Position numbers and translations under genes: made by a program. Positions 29,075 through 39,412 of a stretch of 64,000 bases of DNA are shown in pieces; position 1 is the first letter of the stretch, and each line of letters opens with the position of its first letter. The DNA comes from Demequina litorisediminis (lineage in GTDB: Bacteria; Actinomycetota; Actinomycetes; Actinomycetales; Demequinaceae), in contig NZ_BSUN01000001.1 of assembly GCF_030161615.1 (NCBI RefSeq), forward strand, positions 1,054,001 to 1,118,000, read 5' to 3'. The notes beneath the pieces were generated by a model. That model was not told the DNA's origin, did not search any database, and saw only the letters and a program-made list of their open reading frames with translations.

Positions 29075-29701
29075 ATGAATACGCCCGTGCGCGCCTGGCG
29101 CGTCGCTACCCCTGTCGCCATGCTCATCGCCATCGCGAGCCTGGTGGCTGACGGCATCCGCCACGGCGACTTCGTGTTCTGGAACTTCTTCGGCTACTTC
29201 ACGATCCAGAGCAACATCATCGGCATCGTGGCACTCGCCGTCGCGCTGCGTTTCACCGGCCGCGAGCGCCCCACCTGGCTCGAATGGCTGCGGGTCAGCG
29301 CCGCCACCTACATGGTCATCGTGGTCGTGGTGTTCTGGTGGCTGCTGTACCCCACCATGAGCGGCGGGCCGTCGTGGGAGGACCTGGTGTTGCACCTCGC
29401 CTCCGGCGTCATCCTGGTCGCCGACTGGCTGCTGGAGGGACCGCGTGCGCGGCTCGCCCTTCGCCACCTCGGCGTGTGCATGATCTACCCGGCGGTGTGG
29501 CTGGCGGTCGTGTTGGTGCGCGGCGCCACGGACGGCTGGGTGCCCTACTTCTTCCTTGACCCGGACAACGGCTATGCGTCCGTGGCCGTCATGATCGTCA
29601 TCATCGTGGGCGCGGGCCTCGGCATCTGCGCCGCTGTTACCAGAATGACGTCCTGGCGCGTCGTGACGGCATCACACGACGCGCGGGGGACGGTCGGCTA
29701 G
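29075..29701 (+). CDS. Pr6Pr-family membrane protein
   Basis: A 208-residue protein with six membrane segments and the family signature: DFVFWNFFGYFTIQSN, LLYPTMSGG and PAVWLAVVLVRGATDGWVPYFFLDP. Pr6Pr/FAR-17a-like proteins are uncharacterised in bacteria. It starts 16 bases after the corrected GH3 stop and may share its transcript. The reading frame is intact. Confidence 0.88.
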   Translation: MNTPVRAWRVATPVAMLIAIASLVADGIRHGDFVFWNFFGYFTIQSNIIGIVALAVALRFTGRERPTWLEWLRVSAATYMVIVVVVFWWLLYPTMSGGPSWEDLVLHLASGVILVADWLLEGPRARLALRHLGVCMIYPAVWLAVVLVRGATDGWVPYFFLDPDNGYASVAVMIVIIVGAGLGICAAVTRMTSWRVVTASHDARGTVG

Positions 29702-29759
29702 TTTGGGCCTCAGGTAAGGAGGCCGCCGCATCGGCGCAACCCCCGCTGCGGCACCGAGC

Positions 29760-31778
29760 ATGAGCGAGTCTGCAGCACAGGTGCCCGGAGACGTCGAGGG
29801 CCGCGCGCCCATGTCGCGCAAGGCGCTCGCCACCTGGGTGTTCTACCCCTCGGCGATCATCATTCTTGGCTTCGTGGTCTTCGCGATCATCGCACCGGGC
29901 GTCGCGGAGAACCTGTTCGACGCCATCCAGGACACGATCATCAACGCCTTCGGCTGGTACTACGTGCTGATCGCCGCGGTGTTCGTGGCGTTCGCGCTCG
30001 TCATCGGCTTCTCCCGTTTCGGCAACATCGTGCTCGGCAAGGACACCGACAAGCCGCAGTTCTCGATGTTCTCCTGGTTTGCGCTGCTGTTTGCCGCAGG
30101 TATGGGCATCGGCCTGGTGTTTTACGGAGTCTCCGAGCCGCTCACCCACTTCGCCACGCCGCGTCCCGGCGTGACCGGAACCTCCGAGCAGGCTCGCCCA
30201 GCAGGCGATGAGCCAGACCTTCCTCCACTGGGGCATCCACGCCTGGGCCATCTACATCGTGGTGGGCCTCGGCATCGCCTACGCGGTTCACCGCCGCGGG
30301 CGCCCCGTGTCCATTCGCTACGCGCTCGAGCCGCTCCTTGGCAAGCACATCAAGGGCGGCTGGGGCAACGCGATCGACGTCACAGCCGTGGTGGGCACGC
30401 TGTTCGGTGTCGCCACGTCGCTGGGCCTCGGTGTCCTGCAGATCTCCTCCGGTCTGGAGTCGGTCGGGATCGCGGAACCGTCGACCACCACACAGATCGT
30501 GCTGATCGTCATCATCACGATCATCACGATCTTTTCGCTTGTCACCGGACTCCAGCGCGGCATGAAGTGGCTGTCGAACATCAACCTCGCGCTCGCCCTG
30601 TTCCTCCTGATGTTCGTGCTGTTCGCCGGACCCACCGAGTTCCTCATGCGGGAGTTCGTCCAGGACATCGGCGCCTACATCCAGAACTTCATTGGCCTCG
30701 GCTTTAACGTCTCCGCCTTCCAGGGCGAGGCTGGCGAGCAGTGGCAGGCGGCCTGGACCACGTTCTACTGGGGCTGGTGGATCTCGTGGGCACCGTTCGT
30801 GGGCGTGTTCATTGCCCGCGTGTCCAAGGGCCGCACCGTGCGCGAGTTCATCTGGGGCGTGCTCCTGGTGCCGTCCCTCGTGACGTTCTTCTGGTTCGCC
30901 GTCATGGGCGGCACCGCGCTGTACGAGGAGCTCTACGCAGGCGGCGGGCTCGTGGGCCCCAACGGCGAGGTGGACCTCAACGGCTCCCTCTTCGCGATGC
31001 TCGACACCCTGCCGGGCGGCACGGTCCTGACCATCGGCGCCATGATCCTGATCGCGGTGTTCTTCGTCACCAGCTCCGACTCCGGATCCCTGGTGCTGTC
31101 GATGCTCACCACGGGCGGCGACGAGTCGCCCAAGCGGTGGATTCGCGTGTTCTGGGCCTGCACCACCGCGCTGGTCGCGATCGCGCTGCTGCTGTCCGGG
31201 GGCCTGTCCGCGCTCCAGACGGCCGCCATCATCACGGCCCTGCCGTTCTCGATCGTCATGATCGGCATCGCGATGTCCACGGTCAAGGCGTTCAGACGCG
31301 AGCACGCGCTGTATCTCGCCGCGAACCGCAGCGAGTTCATGGACCACATTCGCGACACCATCTCCGGCGAGTACGGCCTGGAGCCCACGGAGGCGGACAT
31401 CGACATCGAAGCCTCACGCACTCCGTTGCCCAAGCCTACGTCGATGGTCGCTTGGTGCGCCCACGCCGAAGCGGCACAAGGCGGCCGATGCTGCCGTAGG
31501 CTGCTGGCGGCACTGCGGTGGCCACCGCATCGGCTCCCGTGACGGCGCGCGATGGTGCGGCGGACCTGGCCGCGGCGGCGCCCCCGGGTGCCGAGCCGCA
31601 TCCCGGCGAGGCGGTGCTGCCGGGGTCCGGGACGGCGCCCACGGCGCAGTCGGCGCCTGCCTCGGCCACGACCGATGAGCCGGCCGAGGACGCGGAGCCC
31701 CCGGCGTTCGAGAAGCACCCGACGGATCAGATCATCATGCCGATCGATCACCTTCCGGAGGATCACGACAAGCAGTAA
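29760..31778 (+). CDS. BCCT-family betaine/carnitine/choline transporter with long C-terminal tail
   Basis: About 671 residues. Twelve membrane segments with the BCCT core: AAGMGIGLVFYGVSEPLTHF, TFLHWGIHAWAIY and the signature FYWGWWISWAPFVGVFIARV followed by SKGRTVREF. Such carriers import compatible solutes with sodium. After the last helix comes a 130-residue hydrophilic tail ending HLPEDHDKQ, longer than in most members and perhaps an osmosensing or regulatory tail. Three AGCT breaks near 30192, 31435 and 31488. Stop TAA is followed two bases later by a dispersed palindromic repeat. Confidence 0.92.
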
Positions 31779-31780
31779 GT

Positions 31781-31838
31781 CTGCTGGCGGGACATGGGGG
31801 TCACTTTCCGACCGGAAGTGACCCCCATGTCCCGCTGC
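31781..31838. repeat. Dispersed 58-bp palindromic element, copy 1
   Basis: A near-perfect hairpin with 20-bp arms (left 31787-31806, right 31816-31835), beginning GCGGGACATGGGGGTCACTT, between the convergent BCCT and ABC genes. It is repeated at 39331-39388 with one base changed. It can act as a terminator for both strands. Confidence 0.85.
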
Positions 31839-31857
31839 GATCCTCTCGGACGGCGCG

Positions 31858-32612
31858 CTAGGAGGCGAGCCCCGTGATCATCGCGACGAGCCTCGTTGTG
31901 AGTGGTGTCCGCGACGGCCTTGGTCCCCACCTGCGTGCCGCGCCTCAGCACGGTCACACGGTCGGCGATCCGGAAGACCTGCTCCATGTTGTGGCTCACG
32001 ATGAGCACGGCGGCGCCGCGCTCCTTGAGGCGCAGAATGGTCTCTTCGACCTTGGCGGTCTCGGCGACTCCGAGGGCTGCGGTGGGCTCGTCCATCAGCA
32101 CCAAGCCGCTCGCCCAGTGCGTTGCCCTGGCGATCGCGATTCCCTGACGCTGACCGCCGGACAGGTCCGAGAGCCTGCGCCTTGGCCGAGGGGATTCTGA
32201 TGTCAAGGTCGTCCACAAGCGACTGAGTCTCGCGCGCCATCCGCGCCCGATCGAGCACCTTGAGCGGGCCGCGCGTCAGTTCGCGCCCCAGGAACAGGTT
32301 CATGTACACCGGCTGCAAGTCCACGAGCGCGAGGTCCTGGTAGACCACCTCGACGCCCTTGTCGCGCGCATCCGAGGGGTCGGAGAACTCGGCTCGCTCG
32401 CCGCTCAGCCAGATCTCCCCCTCGGTGGGCTGGTAGACCCCCGAGATGATCTTGACCAGCGTCGACTTGCCCGCGCCGTTGTCACCGACCAGCGCGACGA
32501 TCTCGCCTGGCCCGACCTCGAGATCGAACCGCTGGATAGCGGTCACGGCGCCAAAGCGCTTGGAGATCCCCTCGAGTCGCAGAGGGCTGGTCACGGCGGG
32601 CGCGGCACTCAT
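31858..32612 (-). CDS. Ribose-type ABC importer, ATP-binding subunit
   Basis: About 250 residues, a single ATPase domain: Walker A GDNGAGKST, signature LSGGQRQ, Walker B VLMDEPTAAL, switch His in IVSHNM. Sugar ATPases of the RbsA group usually have two fused domains; this has one, like FrcA-type proteins. Breaks: AGCT near 31889 and 32173. It is the last gene of an operon with its permease and binding protein. Start overlaps the YhfX-like stop by four bases. Confidence 0.92.
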
Positions 32613-33830
32613 CGCGCACCCACCGCGAGGGCGTCGGCGACGGTGAGGGGAGCCGAGCCGTCGGCCGACCACACCCCTTCCACGCGCGGGGCTCCCGTGC
32701 CGATGCCGGACACGGCGGCCGTGAGGCCTCGCGTCACGAACACCTGCGGACGGAAGCCGAACACCACGGTGTCTCCAGACGCCACCGGCCCCTGGTCGGC
32801 GCGCAGGGTCGCGTAATAGTCGATGGCCGTCGGGGCTGGCATGTCGACGTCACGGAGCGTTGCAGCGTCAGGGTCGTCGCCGTCACCGACCACGAGGGCA
32901 CGCGTGGGTACGTCGCCGAGCACGGGGTCTACGTACAGGCCGCCCCCGAAGACATAGGCATCTGATCCCCACAGGTGGGACACCTCGCTGACGTAGACGA
33001 TCGCCGGGTCCTCGACCAAGTCGGTCACCACGTGAAGCGGCGTGGTGCCCGTGAGCCCGTGCCCGGGCTCGACCTGCGTGGCACCCGCTGCGGCAAGCGT
33101 GGCGAGAATCGACGTGGAGGTGGTGCCGGGGGCATTGAGCCTCGACGTGATCGCGGCCCGAGGCCAGCAGCGCCTCCTTGGCACGGGTGAGCGTCGCCAG
33201 ATTGGGCGTGGAGACGGCGGCGCCGGCCGCGGCGTCGAACAGTGTCGCAGGAAAGCTCGTAATGCCGGCAAAGCGGACGCCGTCGATCGCGTCGATCTGG
33301 TCGGCGACCTCGACGATGCTGGCGGCATCGAACCCGCCCTCGTGTCCTCGATAGAAGCGATCGCCCTCCGCGTGAATGCGGGCGAGGACGGGCTGCTCAC
33401 GGCCCGCCGCGACCGAGGCCGCTCCCGCCTCGCGGGCCTTCTCCAGCGAAAAGACGGTCCAGTAGGCAGGCTCGAGCGCGGCGGCGGCGGCCGCACTGTG
33501 GCGAGGGATCTGCACCAGGTGCCCGAGATGCCCCGTCGCAAGACCGCCCGCCCTCGCAGCGATCGCGCATTCGAGGTCCACACCGACGGCGTGCGTGATC
33601 CCGTGTCGTACGAGCGCCGCCGAGACGTCGGGGTTGCGGCCAATCTGCTTGGTCATCGCGAACGGCGTGAGCCCGTGGGCGGCAGCCTCAGCGACGCAGG
33701 CATCGGCATTGCGACCCACCGCATCGAGGTCGATGACGGAGGTATTGGGCGGAATGAGGCCCGCGCGGTGGAGGGCGACGGCGTCACGGATCAGTGCCGG
33801 ATTCCGGCGACGGGTGAGTTCGAGGAACAC
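32609..33830 (-). CDS. YhfX-like PLP enzyme (alanine-racemase-type fold III)
   Basis: About 406 residues resembling YhfX: an N-terminal barrel with the likely PLP lysine in FAMTKQIGRNP, then VDLECAIAARAGGLATGHLG and a C-terminal beta domain (LYVDPVLGDVP, VVFGFRPQVFV). Members are presumed racemases or epimerases of amino acids; no substrate is proven. In E. coli yhfX sits with the phosphotriesterase-like php (yhfV), and here a phosphotriesterase-family gene is in the same operon. AGCT break near 33144. GTG start at 33830. Confidence 0.83.
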
Positions 33831-33839
33831 GGGGGCCTC

Positions 33840-34824
33840 CTACTGGGACTTCCTGGCGCGCAGCGACAGGGAGACGGCGATGAGGATGATCGCGCCACGC
33901 ACGATCATCTGCTGAGACACGGACAGGCCCGCAAGGATGAGGCCGTTGTTGATCATGGACATGAGCAGGGAACCCACGAGTGCGCCGGCGATGGAGGCCT
34001 TGCCTCCGGTGAGCGCTGTGCCGCCGACGATGACCGCGGCGAGCACCGTCATCAGGTCGGCCTCGCCGAGGGTGTAGCGGGCGCCTCCCAACCGACCGTC
34101 GTAGAGGATTCCCGCGAGCGCCGCGGTCATTCCTGACGCGATGAACACCGCCATCTTCACGCGGCCCACGCGGATGCCGGCGACCTGGGCGGCACGCTCG
34201 TTGTTCCCGACCGCGAGAACGTGCGCACCGAACCGCCGCTGGCGCACCACATGCCACCCCGCGAGTACCGCGGCCGCTGTCCACCACACGAGGATGGGGA
34301 TGCCAAGAAGTGACCCCGAGCCGAACAGCCACACGAAGGTCGCATCGAGCACGGGCACCGACTGTAGGTCTGTGGTGGCGCGCGAGGCCAGCGACGAGCC
34401 CCATGCTCGCAAGTGTGACGAGGAACGAGGGCAGTCGCACCACCGTGACGAAGAATCCGTTCACGGCACCCACGGCGGCACCGATCGCCAGCCCCACGAC
34501 CGCGCCCACCCACCACTGTCCGCTTGCTTCGAGCGCGACGGCCGCGCTGAGTGCTCCCAGCGCGACGGTGGAACCGATCGACAGGTCGATGGCGCCGATT
34601 CCGAGCACCAGCACAGCGCCGATGGCCATCACGGTGATGGGGGCGGACTGCACCACGATGTTGGACAGATTTGTCCAGGTGAGGAAGTACTCCCCCTGTG
34701 TCACGGCGAAAAACGCGAACACCAAGACGAAGCCGATGTAGACGACGCAGCGCGACCAGGGGAATGCCCGGACGCGCTGGGCGAGATCGGGGGACGCCTG
34801 TGCGTCCACAGTCGTGGAGGTCAT
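33840..34824 (-). CDS. Ribose-type ABC importer, permease subunit
   Basis: About 327 residues, eight to ten membrane segments, RbsC-like: VLVLGIGAIDLSIGSTVALG near the middle and the EAA-like RYTLGEADLMTVLAAVIVGG with TALTGGKASIAGALVGSL. One extra base lies between 34380 and 34415, most simply GGGG for GGG near 34403, unlike the AGCT class. The C-terminal half resumes at SLASRATTDLQSV. Its start overlaps the ROK kinase stop (ATGA), and the next gene starts 10 bases after its stop. Confidence 0.9.
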
Positions 34825-35733
34825 GCGGGGACTCCTTGCGAGTGGGCGGCTTCAAGAGCGAGGCGAACGGCACCTACGAGGGGGGCGCGGTCGCCGAGGA
34901 CCGACGTGAGGACGGGAACATGCGAATGGCCGATGCGGTCGAGCCAGGTCTGGACGCGAGGCAGGAGCTCGGGCCTCAGCCCGATGCCGCCTCCGAGGAC
35001 AATCTGGCCGGGGTCGACCACGGCGATCACGGCCCCGAGGGCGGTAGCCACCCAGCGGGCATAGCCGTCGATCACAGCGGAGGCTCCCTGGTCTCCCCGC
35101 GCTGCCCGAGCGAACACTTCGCGGGTCGAGACCTCCAGCCCGGTGAGGTCCTCATAGCGATGCGAGATCGTCTCGCCTGCCACCATTTCCTCGAGCGCTC
35201 CCCGGCGATGGTTGTCCGGGTCGAGGGGGTCGGCGCCGAGCGGAAGGTAGCCGATCTCGCCGGCCGCGCCACGCGCGCCACGGATGAGCCGTCCGCCGAG
35301 GACCAGACCCATGCCGATTCCCGTGCCAAGAGAGACGAATGCGAAGTCCTTCCCCGCGGTGCCCGAATGGAGTTCGCCGAGTGCGGCGACGTTCACGTCG
35401 TTCTCCAGCACCACCGTGTGACCGAGTGCCGTCTCGAGCGCGCTCCGGACGTCGGTGCCGTCGAGGTGGGCGAGGTTCGGGGCGAGGGTGAAACCGTCCG
35501 CGCTCGCCACTCCCGCACCACCCACCGCGGTGGCGCGCACCGCCGGCGGGTCGACCCCGGCAGCGGTGGCGAGCCTGCCCAGGAGCGCGGCGAGCCTGAC
35601 GGTCAAGCCTCGCCCCAGCATCGGCCGTGGGCGCCTCCGCGACGGCCAGCAAGGCACCGCTGGCGTCGCCGATGGCGCCGCGCACCTTGGTGCCACCAAG
35701 GTCGACTCCCATGACGAGCGGCAAGGCGGTCAT
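34821..35733 (-). CDS. ROK-family sugar kinase
   Basis: About 303 residues: VMGVDLGGTKVRGAI (phosphate-binding), VVLENDVNVAALGE (active-site Asp), FVSLGTGIGMGLV, and VLGGGIG. It should phosphorylate a sugar at a hydroxyl in the cytoplasm. The zinc-binding CxCGxxGC motif of most ROK kinases is absent (HRRGALEEMV stands there), so the fold lacks that site. AGCT break near 35606 (GAGCTTG read as GAGGCTTG). Overlaps the phosphotriesterase-family stop by four bases. Confidence 0.9.
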
Positions 35734-36756
35734 CGCGCTCCCCCAGTTGCCAGCAGGCGTAGCGGGTTGTCACGTAGCAGCACATCGGCGGCCCCGGCGG
35801 GAAGGCCGAGCGACATGGCGAGCGGCAAGAAGACCTCGGGCAGGTAGGCGTAGCCCCACTGACCATGGGTGGCGGGGTTGAGGTACACCTCGGCGCCGGT
35901 GAGGTCATGGGCCAAGAGGATCTGTTCTCCATAGCCCCGGCGCCACAGGCTCGACAAGCATGCGTGCGCGCGACTCGTCCGAGCGGAAGTAGGCGCGCTT
36001 CATACGTTCGCCGTCGGCGGTCGGGGTCACCTGCGGCTCGAGGAAGAAATCCCAGTGCTGCTTGCCGATGGTGTCGAAGGCGACGCAGGCGCCGGTATCG
36101 AGCACCTGTGCAACGACGTCGACGTCTGGGTGAATATCCATGTGGCCGATGACGACACGGGCAAGGTCCACGCCTTCCTCGCGAAGCAGCATGGTCTGCT
36201 CGAGCGCCATAGTGCCGTGGGTGGTGTGGGTCATGAGGGCCACACCAGTGCGGACCTGGGCCCGCGCGGCGGCACGTAGGCACTTCTCCTCGTGCACGGT
36301 GATCTCATCGAGACCTGTCGCCTGCTCACCCAGCACTCCGGCGCGCACACCAGAGGCTCCGATGCCATGCTCAAGGTCCGCGGCGAGTCGTTCCGTCATG
36401 GTGTCGAGATCCGCCGCAACTGTCCATGCGGGGCTGAACGCCTCGAGGTAGACGGAGGTGCCAGCCACGAGGTGGAGACCACTGCGACGCGAGATCTCCG
36501 CCAACGCGGCGGTGTTATCTCCGCGCTCATCCCGACCCACCACTCCGTAGGGGCTGAGGTCGACGACGACCTCAATCCCGTGTCGGCGCAGAGGCGCGAG
36601 GGCGGCCGCGGCGACGGCGATCATCTCGTCGCCGGCTTCGGTGGGCCCGCCTGTGAGCCACGGTCCGGGGATGAGCGAGAGCGGGTGCTCGTGGATCATC
36701 ACGCGTCCGAGCCCGGCCGTCTCGACGGGACCCAAGACTGTCTGCACGGTTGCCAT
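35730..36756 (-). CDS. Phosphotriesterase-family metal hydrolase
   Basis: About 341 residues, a TIM-barrel amidohydrolase. Metal ligands: HEH near residue 20, MTHTTHG (His), IGHMD (His) and LLAHD (Asp). The bridging lysine of classical phosphotriesterase is not evident: the equivalent strand reads RAGVLGEQA, so Glu may replace it, as in E. coli PHP. Family members are usually lactonases rather than phosphotriesterases, and a sugar-lactone role would suit this operon. AGCT break near 35952. Confidence 0.88.
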
Positions 36757-36817
36757 GGTGCGGGATCTCCTTAGATGCGGGGGAGGGCGCGGGACGCCCT
36801 CCCCTTGGGTGGTGGTG

Positions 36818-37972
36818 TCAGCCTGCCTGGACACTCGCGGGGGGTTCGACGCCGTAATCGGCGAGCCAGCCCTCCGAGAGGTTGTCGGCGGTGACCTTCA
36901 CGGGCGGCGAGGCGACCAGCGCGGGAGCCTCCTTGTCGAGCAATCCGTATGCTCCCGCAATGGCGAGACCACGGCCGATGTCGAGCGAGCCGTTACCGAC
37001 GAGGCCGACGATGTTGCCGCCGGCCGCCATGTCGGCCGCGAGCGTGGTGTCGAGGTCGTTGGTGACGATCGCGACGTCGGTGCGTCCGGCAGCCTTGACT
37101 GCGGCGAGGACACCCTGGGCCGCGGTGGCCCACGGCACGTAGATTCCCGTGATGTCCGGGTTCTTCAGCAGCAGCGCTGCGGCAATCTCCTCGGTGCGGG
37201 CCTCATCCGTGAAGCCCTCCTCGGCCACGATCTCCAGGTCCGGATAGGAGTGGGCAAGCCAATCCTTGAAGGCCTGGTCGCGCTGGTTGGTGAACCAGAA
37301 GTCGGCATCGTGGAAGAGGTAGGCGACCTTGCCCTCACCGCCTACGGCGTCCCCCAGCAACTCGGCGTTCGCGCGACCTGCATCGGTGAGGGACTCCGTC
37401 ACGATCGACACGAACTGGTCGCCTGCGCTGTATCCGGCCGGCGGCGTCGTCATGATGACGAGTTGCTTGCCCGCATCCACGATGGGCTGGAACGACTGCG
37501 CGGCCGAGGTCGGGTCGGCGGCGATACCGATCACAATGTCCGGATCCAGCGCCATGACGGACTCGACGTTGTTGGCCTGTGTTGCGGCGTCGAAGGCAGC
37601 CTCCGTGGACGCGACAACCTCGACGCCGAGTTCGGCGAGTTGGTCGGTAGCGCCCTTTTCCACGGCGTCGACGAACTCCGAGGACGTGTGCCACACGAAG
37701 GCTGCCGTGTAGCCGCCGTCCGCGATCGAGGCCGCCTCGTTTTCCGTCAGGGTGAGTTCCTCGAGCGTGCCGGGCACCTCGCCGTTGGGGCCTGCGAACT
37801 CGAGGCTGGGCTCATCCACAGACTGGGCGACTGATGACGAGTCGGCTCCGGATGACGACGACGCGCCCGCGGCGGGCTCTTCGGCATCGGTACTGCATCC
37901 GGCGACGGTCAGGGAAAGTGCGAGGGCGCCTGCGATCATGGCTCCTGCGCGGCGAACGGTGGGGTGCTGCAT
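36818..37972 (-). CDS. Ribose-type ABC importer, substrate-binding lipoprotein
   Basis: A 384-residue intact lipoprotein: signal peptide with LTVAGC, an acidic Ser/Ala linker, then a type-1 periplasmic-binding fold (AAFVWHTSSEFVDAVEKGAT, DPDIVIGIAADPTSAAQSF, DAVGGEGKVAYLFHDADFW). It is the first gene of the operon. It resembles binding proteins for unusual sugars or polyols rather than RbsB. The ligand is unknown. Confidence 0.92.
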   Translation of the reverse strand: MQHPTVRRAGAMIAGALALSLTVAGCSTDAEEPAAGASSSSGADSSSVAQSVDEPSLEFAGPNGEVPGTLEELTLTENEAASIADGGYTAAFVWHTSSEFVDAVEKGATDQLAELGVEVVASTEAAFDAATQANNVESVMALDPDIVIGIAADPTSAAQSFQPIVDAGKQLVIMTTPPAGYSAGDQFVSIVTESLTDAGRANAELLGDAVGGEGKVAYLFHDADFWFTNQRDQAFKDWLAHSYPDLEIVAEEGFTDEARTEEIAAALLLKNPDITGIYVPWATAAQGVLAAVKAAGRTDVAIVTNDLDTTLAADMAAGGNIVGLVGNGSLDIGRGLAIAGAYGLLDKEAPALVASPPVKVTADNLSEGWLADYGVEPPASVQAG

Positions 37973-38162
37973 GGGGGACCTCGGATCTGGAAGGAGACGA
38001 TGACGACGGTTGGCCCGTCGCGAGAGTTAGTTTGCGTTCACGATGCAATCAATGTCAATGGATCGATTGTCACGTTCTTGTAAACTCTCTCCAGGGCCAT
38101 CGCGTCACAGTCCGCGCGGCACACCGGTTTTGTTTTCATGGAGTGCGTTTTCGGGAGGTCAG
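37973..38162. promoter_or_regulatory. Divergent control region of the ABC operon and ROK repressor
   Basis: 190 bases, markedly AT-rich from about 38030 to 38155. It contains an imperfect dyad CAATC (38046-38050) / GATTG (38065-38069), and TTGTAAAC at 38079. ROK repressors commonly bind such AT-rich dyads; the exact operator is not certain. Confidence 0.5.
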
Positions 38163-39328
38163 ATGCGGGAGTCGACACGCGGCCAGATCCTCGCCGCCCT
38201 CTTGCGTCAGCGCCCGGCAAGTCGCAAGCAGTTAGCCAAGGCGACAGGCATCTCCCCCGCCACCGTGTCCCGCACCGTCGATCAGGCTCATCGCAGAGGA
38301 CCTCGTGGTCGAGGGAGAATCCCTCGTCGAGGAGCGCCGCGGGCGCCGGCAGGTGCTGCTCGACATCGTCGCCGAGGACCGCCTCGCCCTCGGGATCGAC
38401 CTCGGAGGGTCACGGACCCGCTGCGTCCTGGTGGACCTCACCGGGTCGCCGCTGGCGAGCATCGAGCAGTCGACCCCCGTCGACCTACCCGCGGTCGACC
38501 TTGCACGCTGGATCGCGGGCCTGGCCCGCCACAGCGCCGGTGAGCGCTGGGCGGCGGTCCGCGCCGTCGGCATCGGCCTACCTGGCGCCGTGAGCGAGAA
38601 CCCTCGCACCGTCTCCAACGCCCCCAACCTGCCGCAGATCGAGGACCCGGCGTTCCTGCGCACGTGCGTGGAGGCCGTAGGCAGGCCGCTGGTGGTCGAC
38701 AACGATGCGAACGATGCGCTGCTTGGCGAGCAACGCTTCGGCGCGGCGGCTGGCCACGCCAGCGCGGCAATGGTGACGCTGGGCGCAGGCCTCGGCGTGG
38801 GCCTCGCGGTCGACGGTCGCGTGGTGCGCGGACGGCGAGGGCTGGTGGGCGAGTTCGGCCAACTTCCGTTCGGGCCCGGCGGCGAGCGCCTCGAAACTCG
38901 CGTGACGGGCCCCGCTATTGCGGCACGCGGTCACGAGGCAGGGATCGACCTCGACGACCCTGCCGCGCTGTTCCGTCCCGGCGTATCCGCGCGGGCCGCT
39001 GTGATCCGCCGGGACTTCGACGACGCACTGGTGACCGCGCTCGCCGCCGTGGCGGTCGCCTGCGACCCTGACACGATCGTGCTGGGCGGCGGGATCGCGA
39101 AGTCCCTACGCGACGATCTCCCGATGTACCAGGAACGACTCACCGCCACGCTCCACGTCGCCCCCACCCTGGTACATACGGCGCTCGGTGACTTCGCCGG
39201 CGCAGCGGGGGCCGCGGTGGGCGCCCTCCACGTGGCCTACGGGGAACTCGACATCCCGGACGGCGAGCCTCGTCGACCTGCCCGCGGCAGGCTCCCTCAC
39301 GCGCCAGGCGCTCGACGCGACGCAGTAG
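38163..39328 (+). CDS. ROK-family repressor (NagC/XylR type)
   Basis: About 387 residues: an N-terminal winged helix (SRKQLAKATGISPATVSRTV, EDLVVEGE) fused to a ROK domain (LGIDLGGSRTRCVLVDL, VVDNDANDALLGEQ, TLGAGLGVGLAVD, VLGGGIAKS). It likely represses the divergent sugar operon. Two AGCT breaks near 38287 and 39269; the second changes the ending to ELVDLPAAGSLTRQALDATQ. GGGAGG precedes the ATG. The stop is followed three bases later by palindrome copy 2. Confidence 0.92.
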
Positions 39329-39330
39329 TC

Positions 39331-39388
39331 CTGCTGGCGGGACATGGGGGTCACTTTCCGACCGGAAGTGACTCCCATGTCCCGCTGC
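39331..39388. repeat. Dispersed 58-bp palindromic element, copy 2
   Basis: The same element as 31781-31838, identical except one C-to-T change at 39373. It again lies between two convergent genes (ROK repressor and pxpC) directly after a stop codon. Confidence 0.85.
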
Positions 39389-39412
39389 GGAGCGTCAGAT
39401 CCCAGGCGCCGC

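Noticed and set aside
30142-31347. 401-codon minus-strand frame opposite the BCCT gene
   Set aside because: Low-complexity His/Asp/Glu-rich shadow with no ribosome site; the plus strand encodes the BCCT signature.
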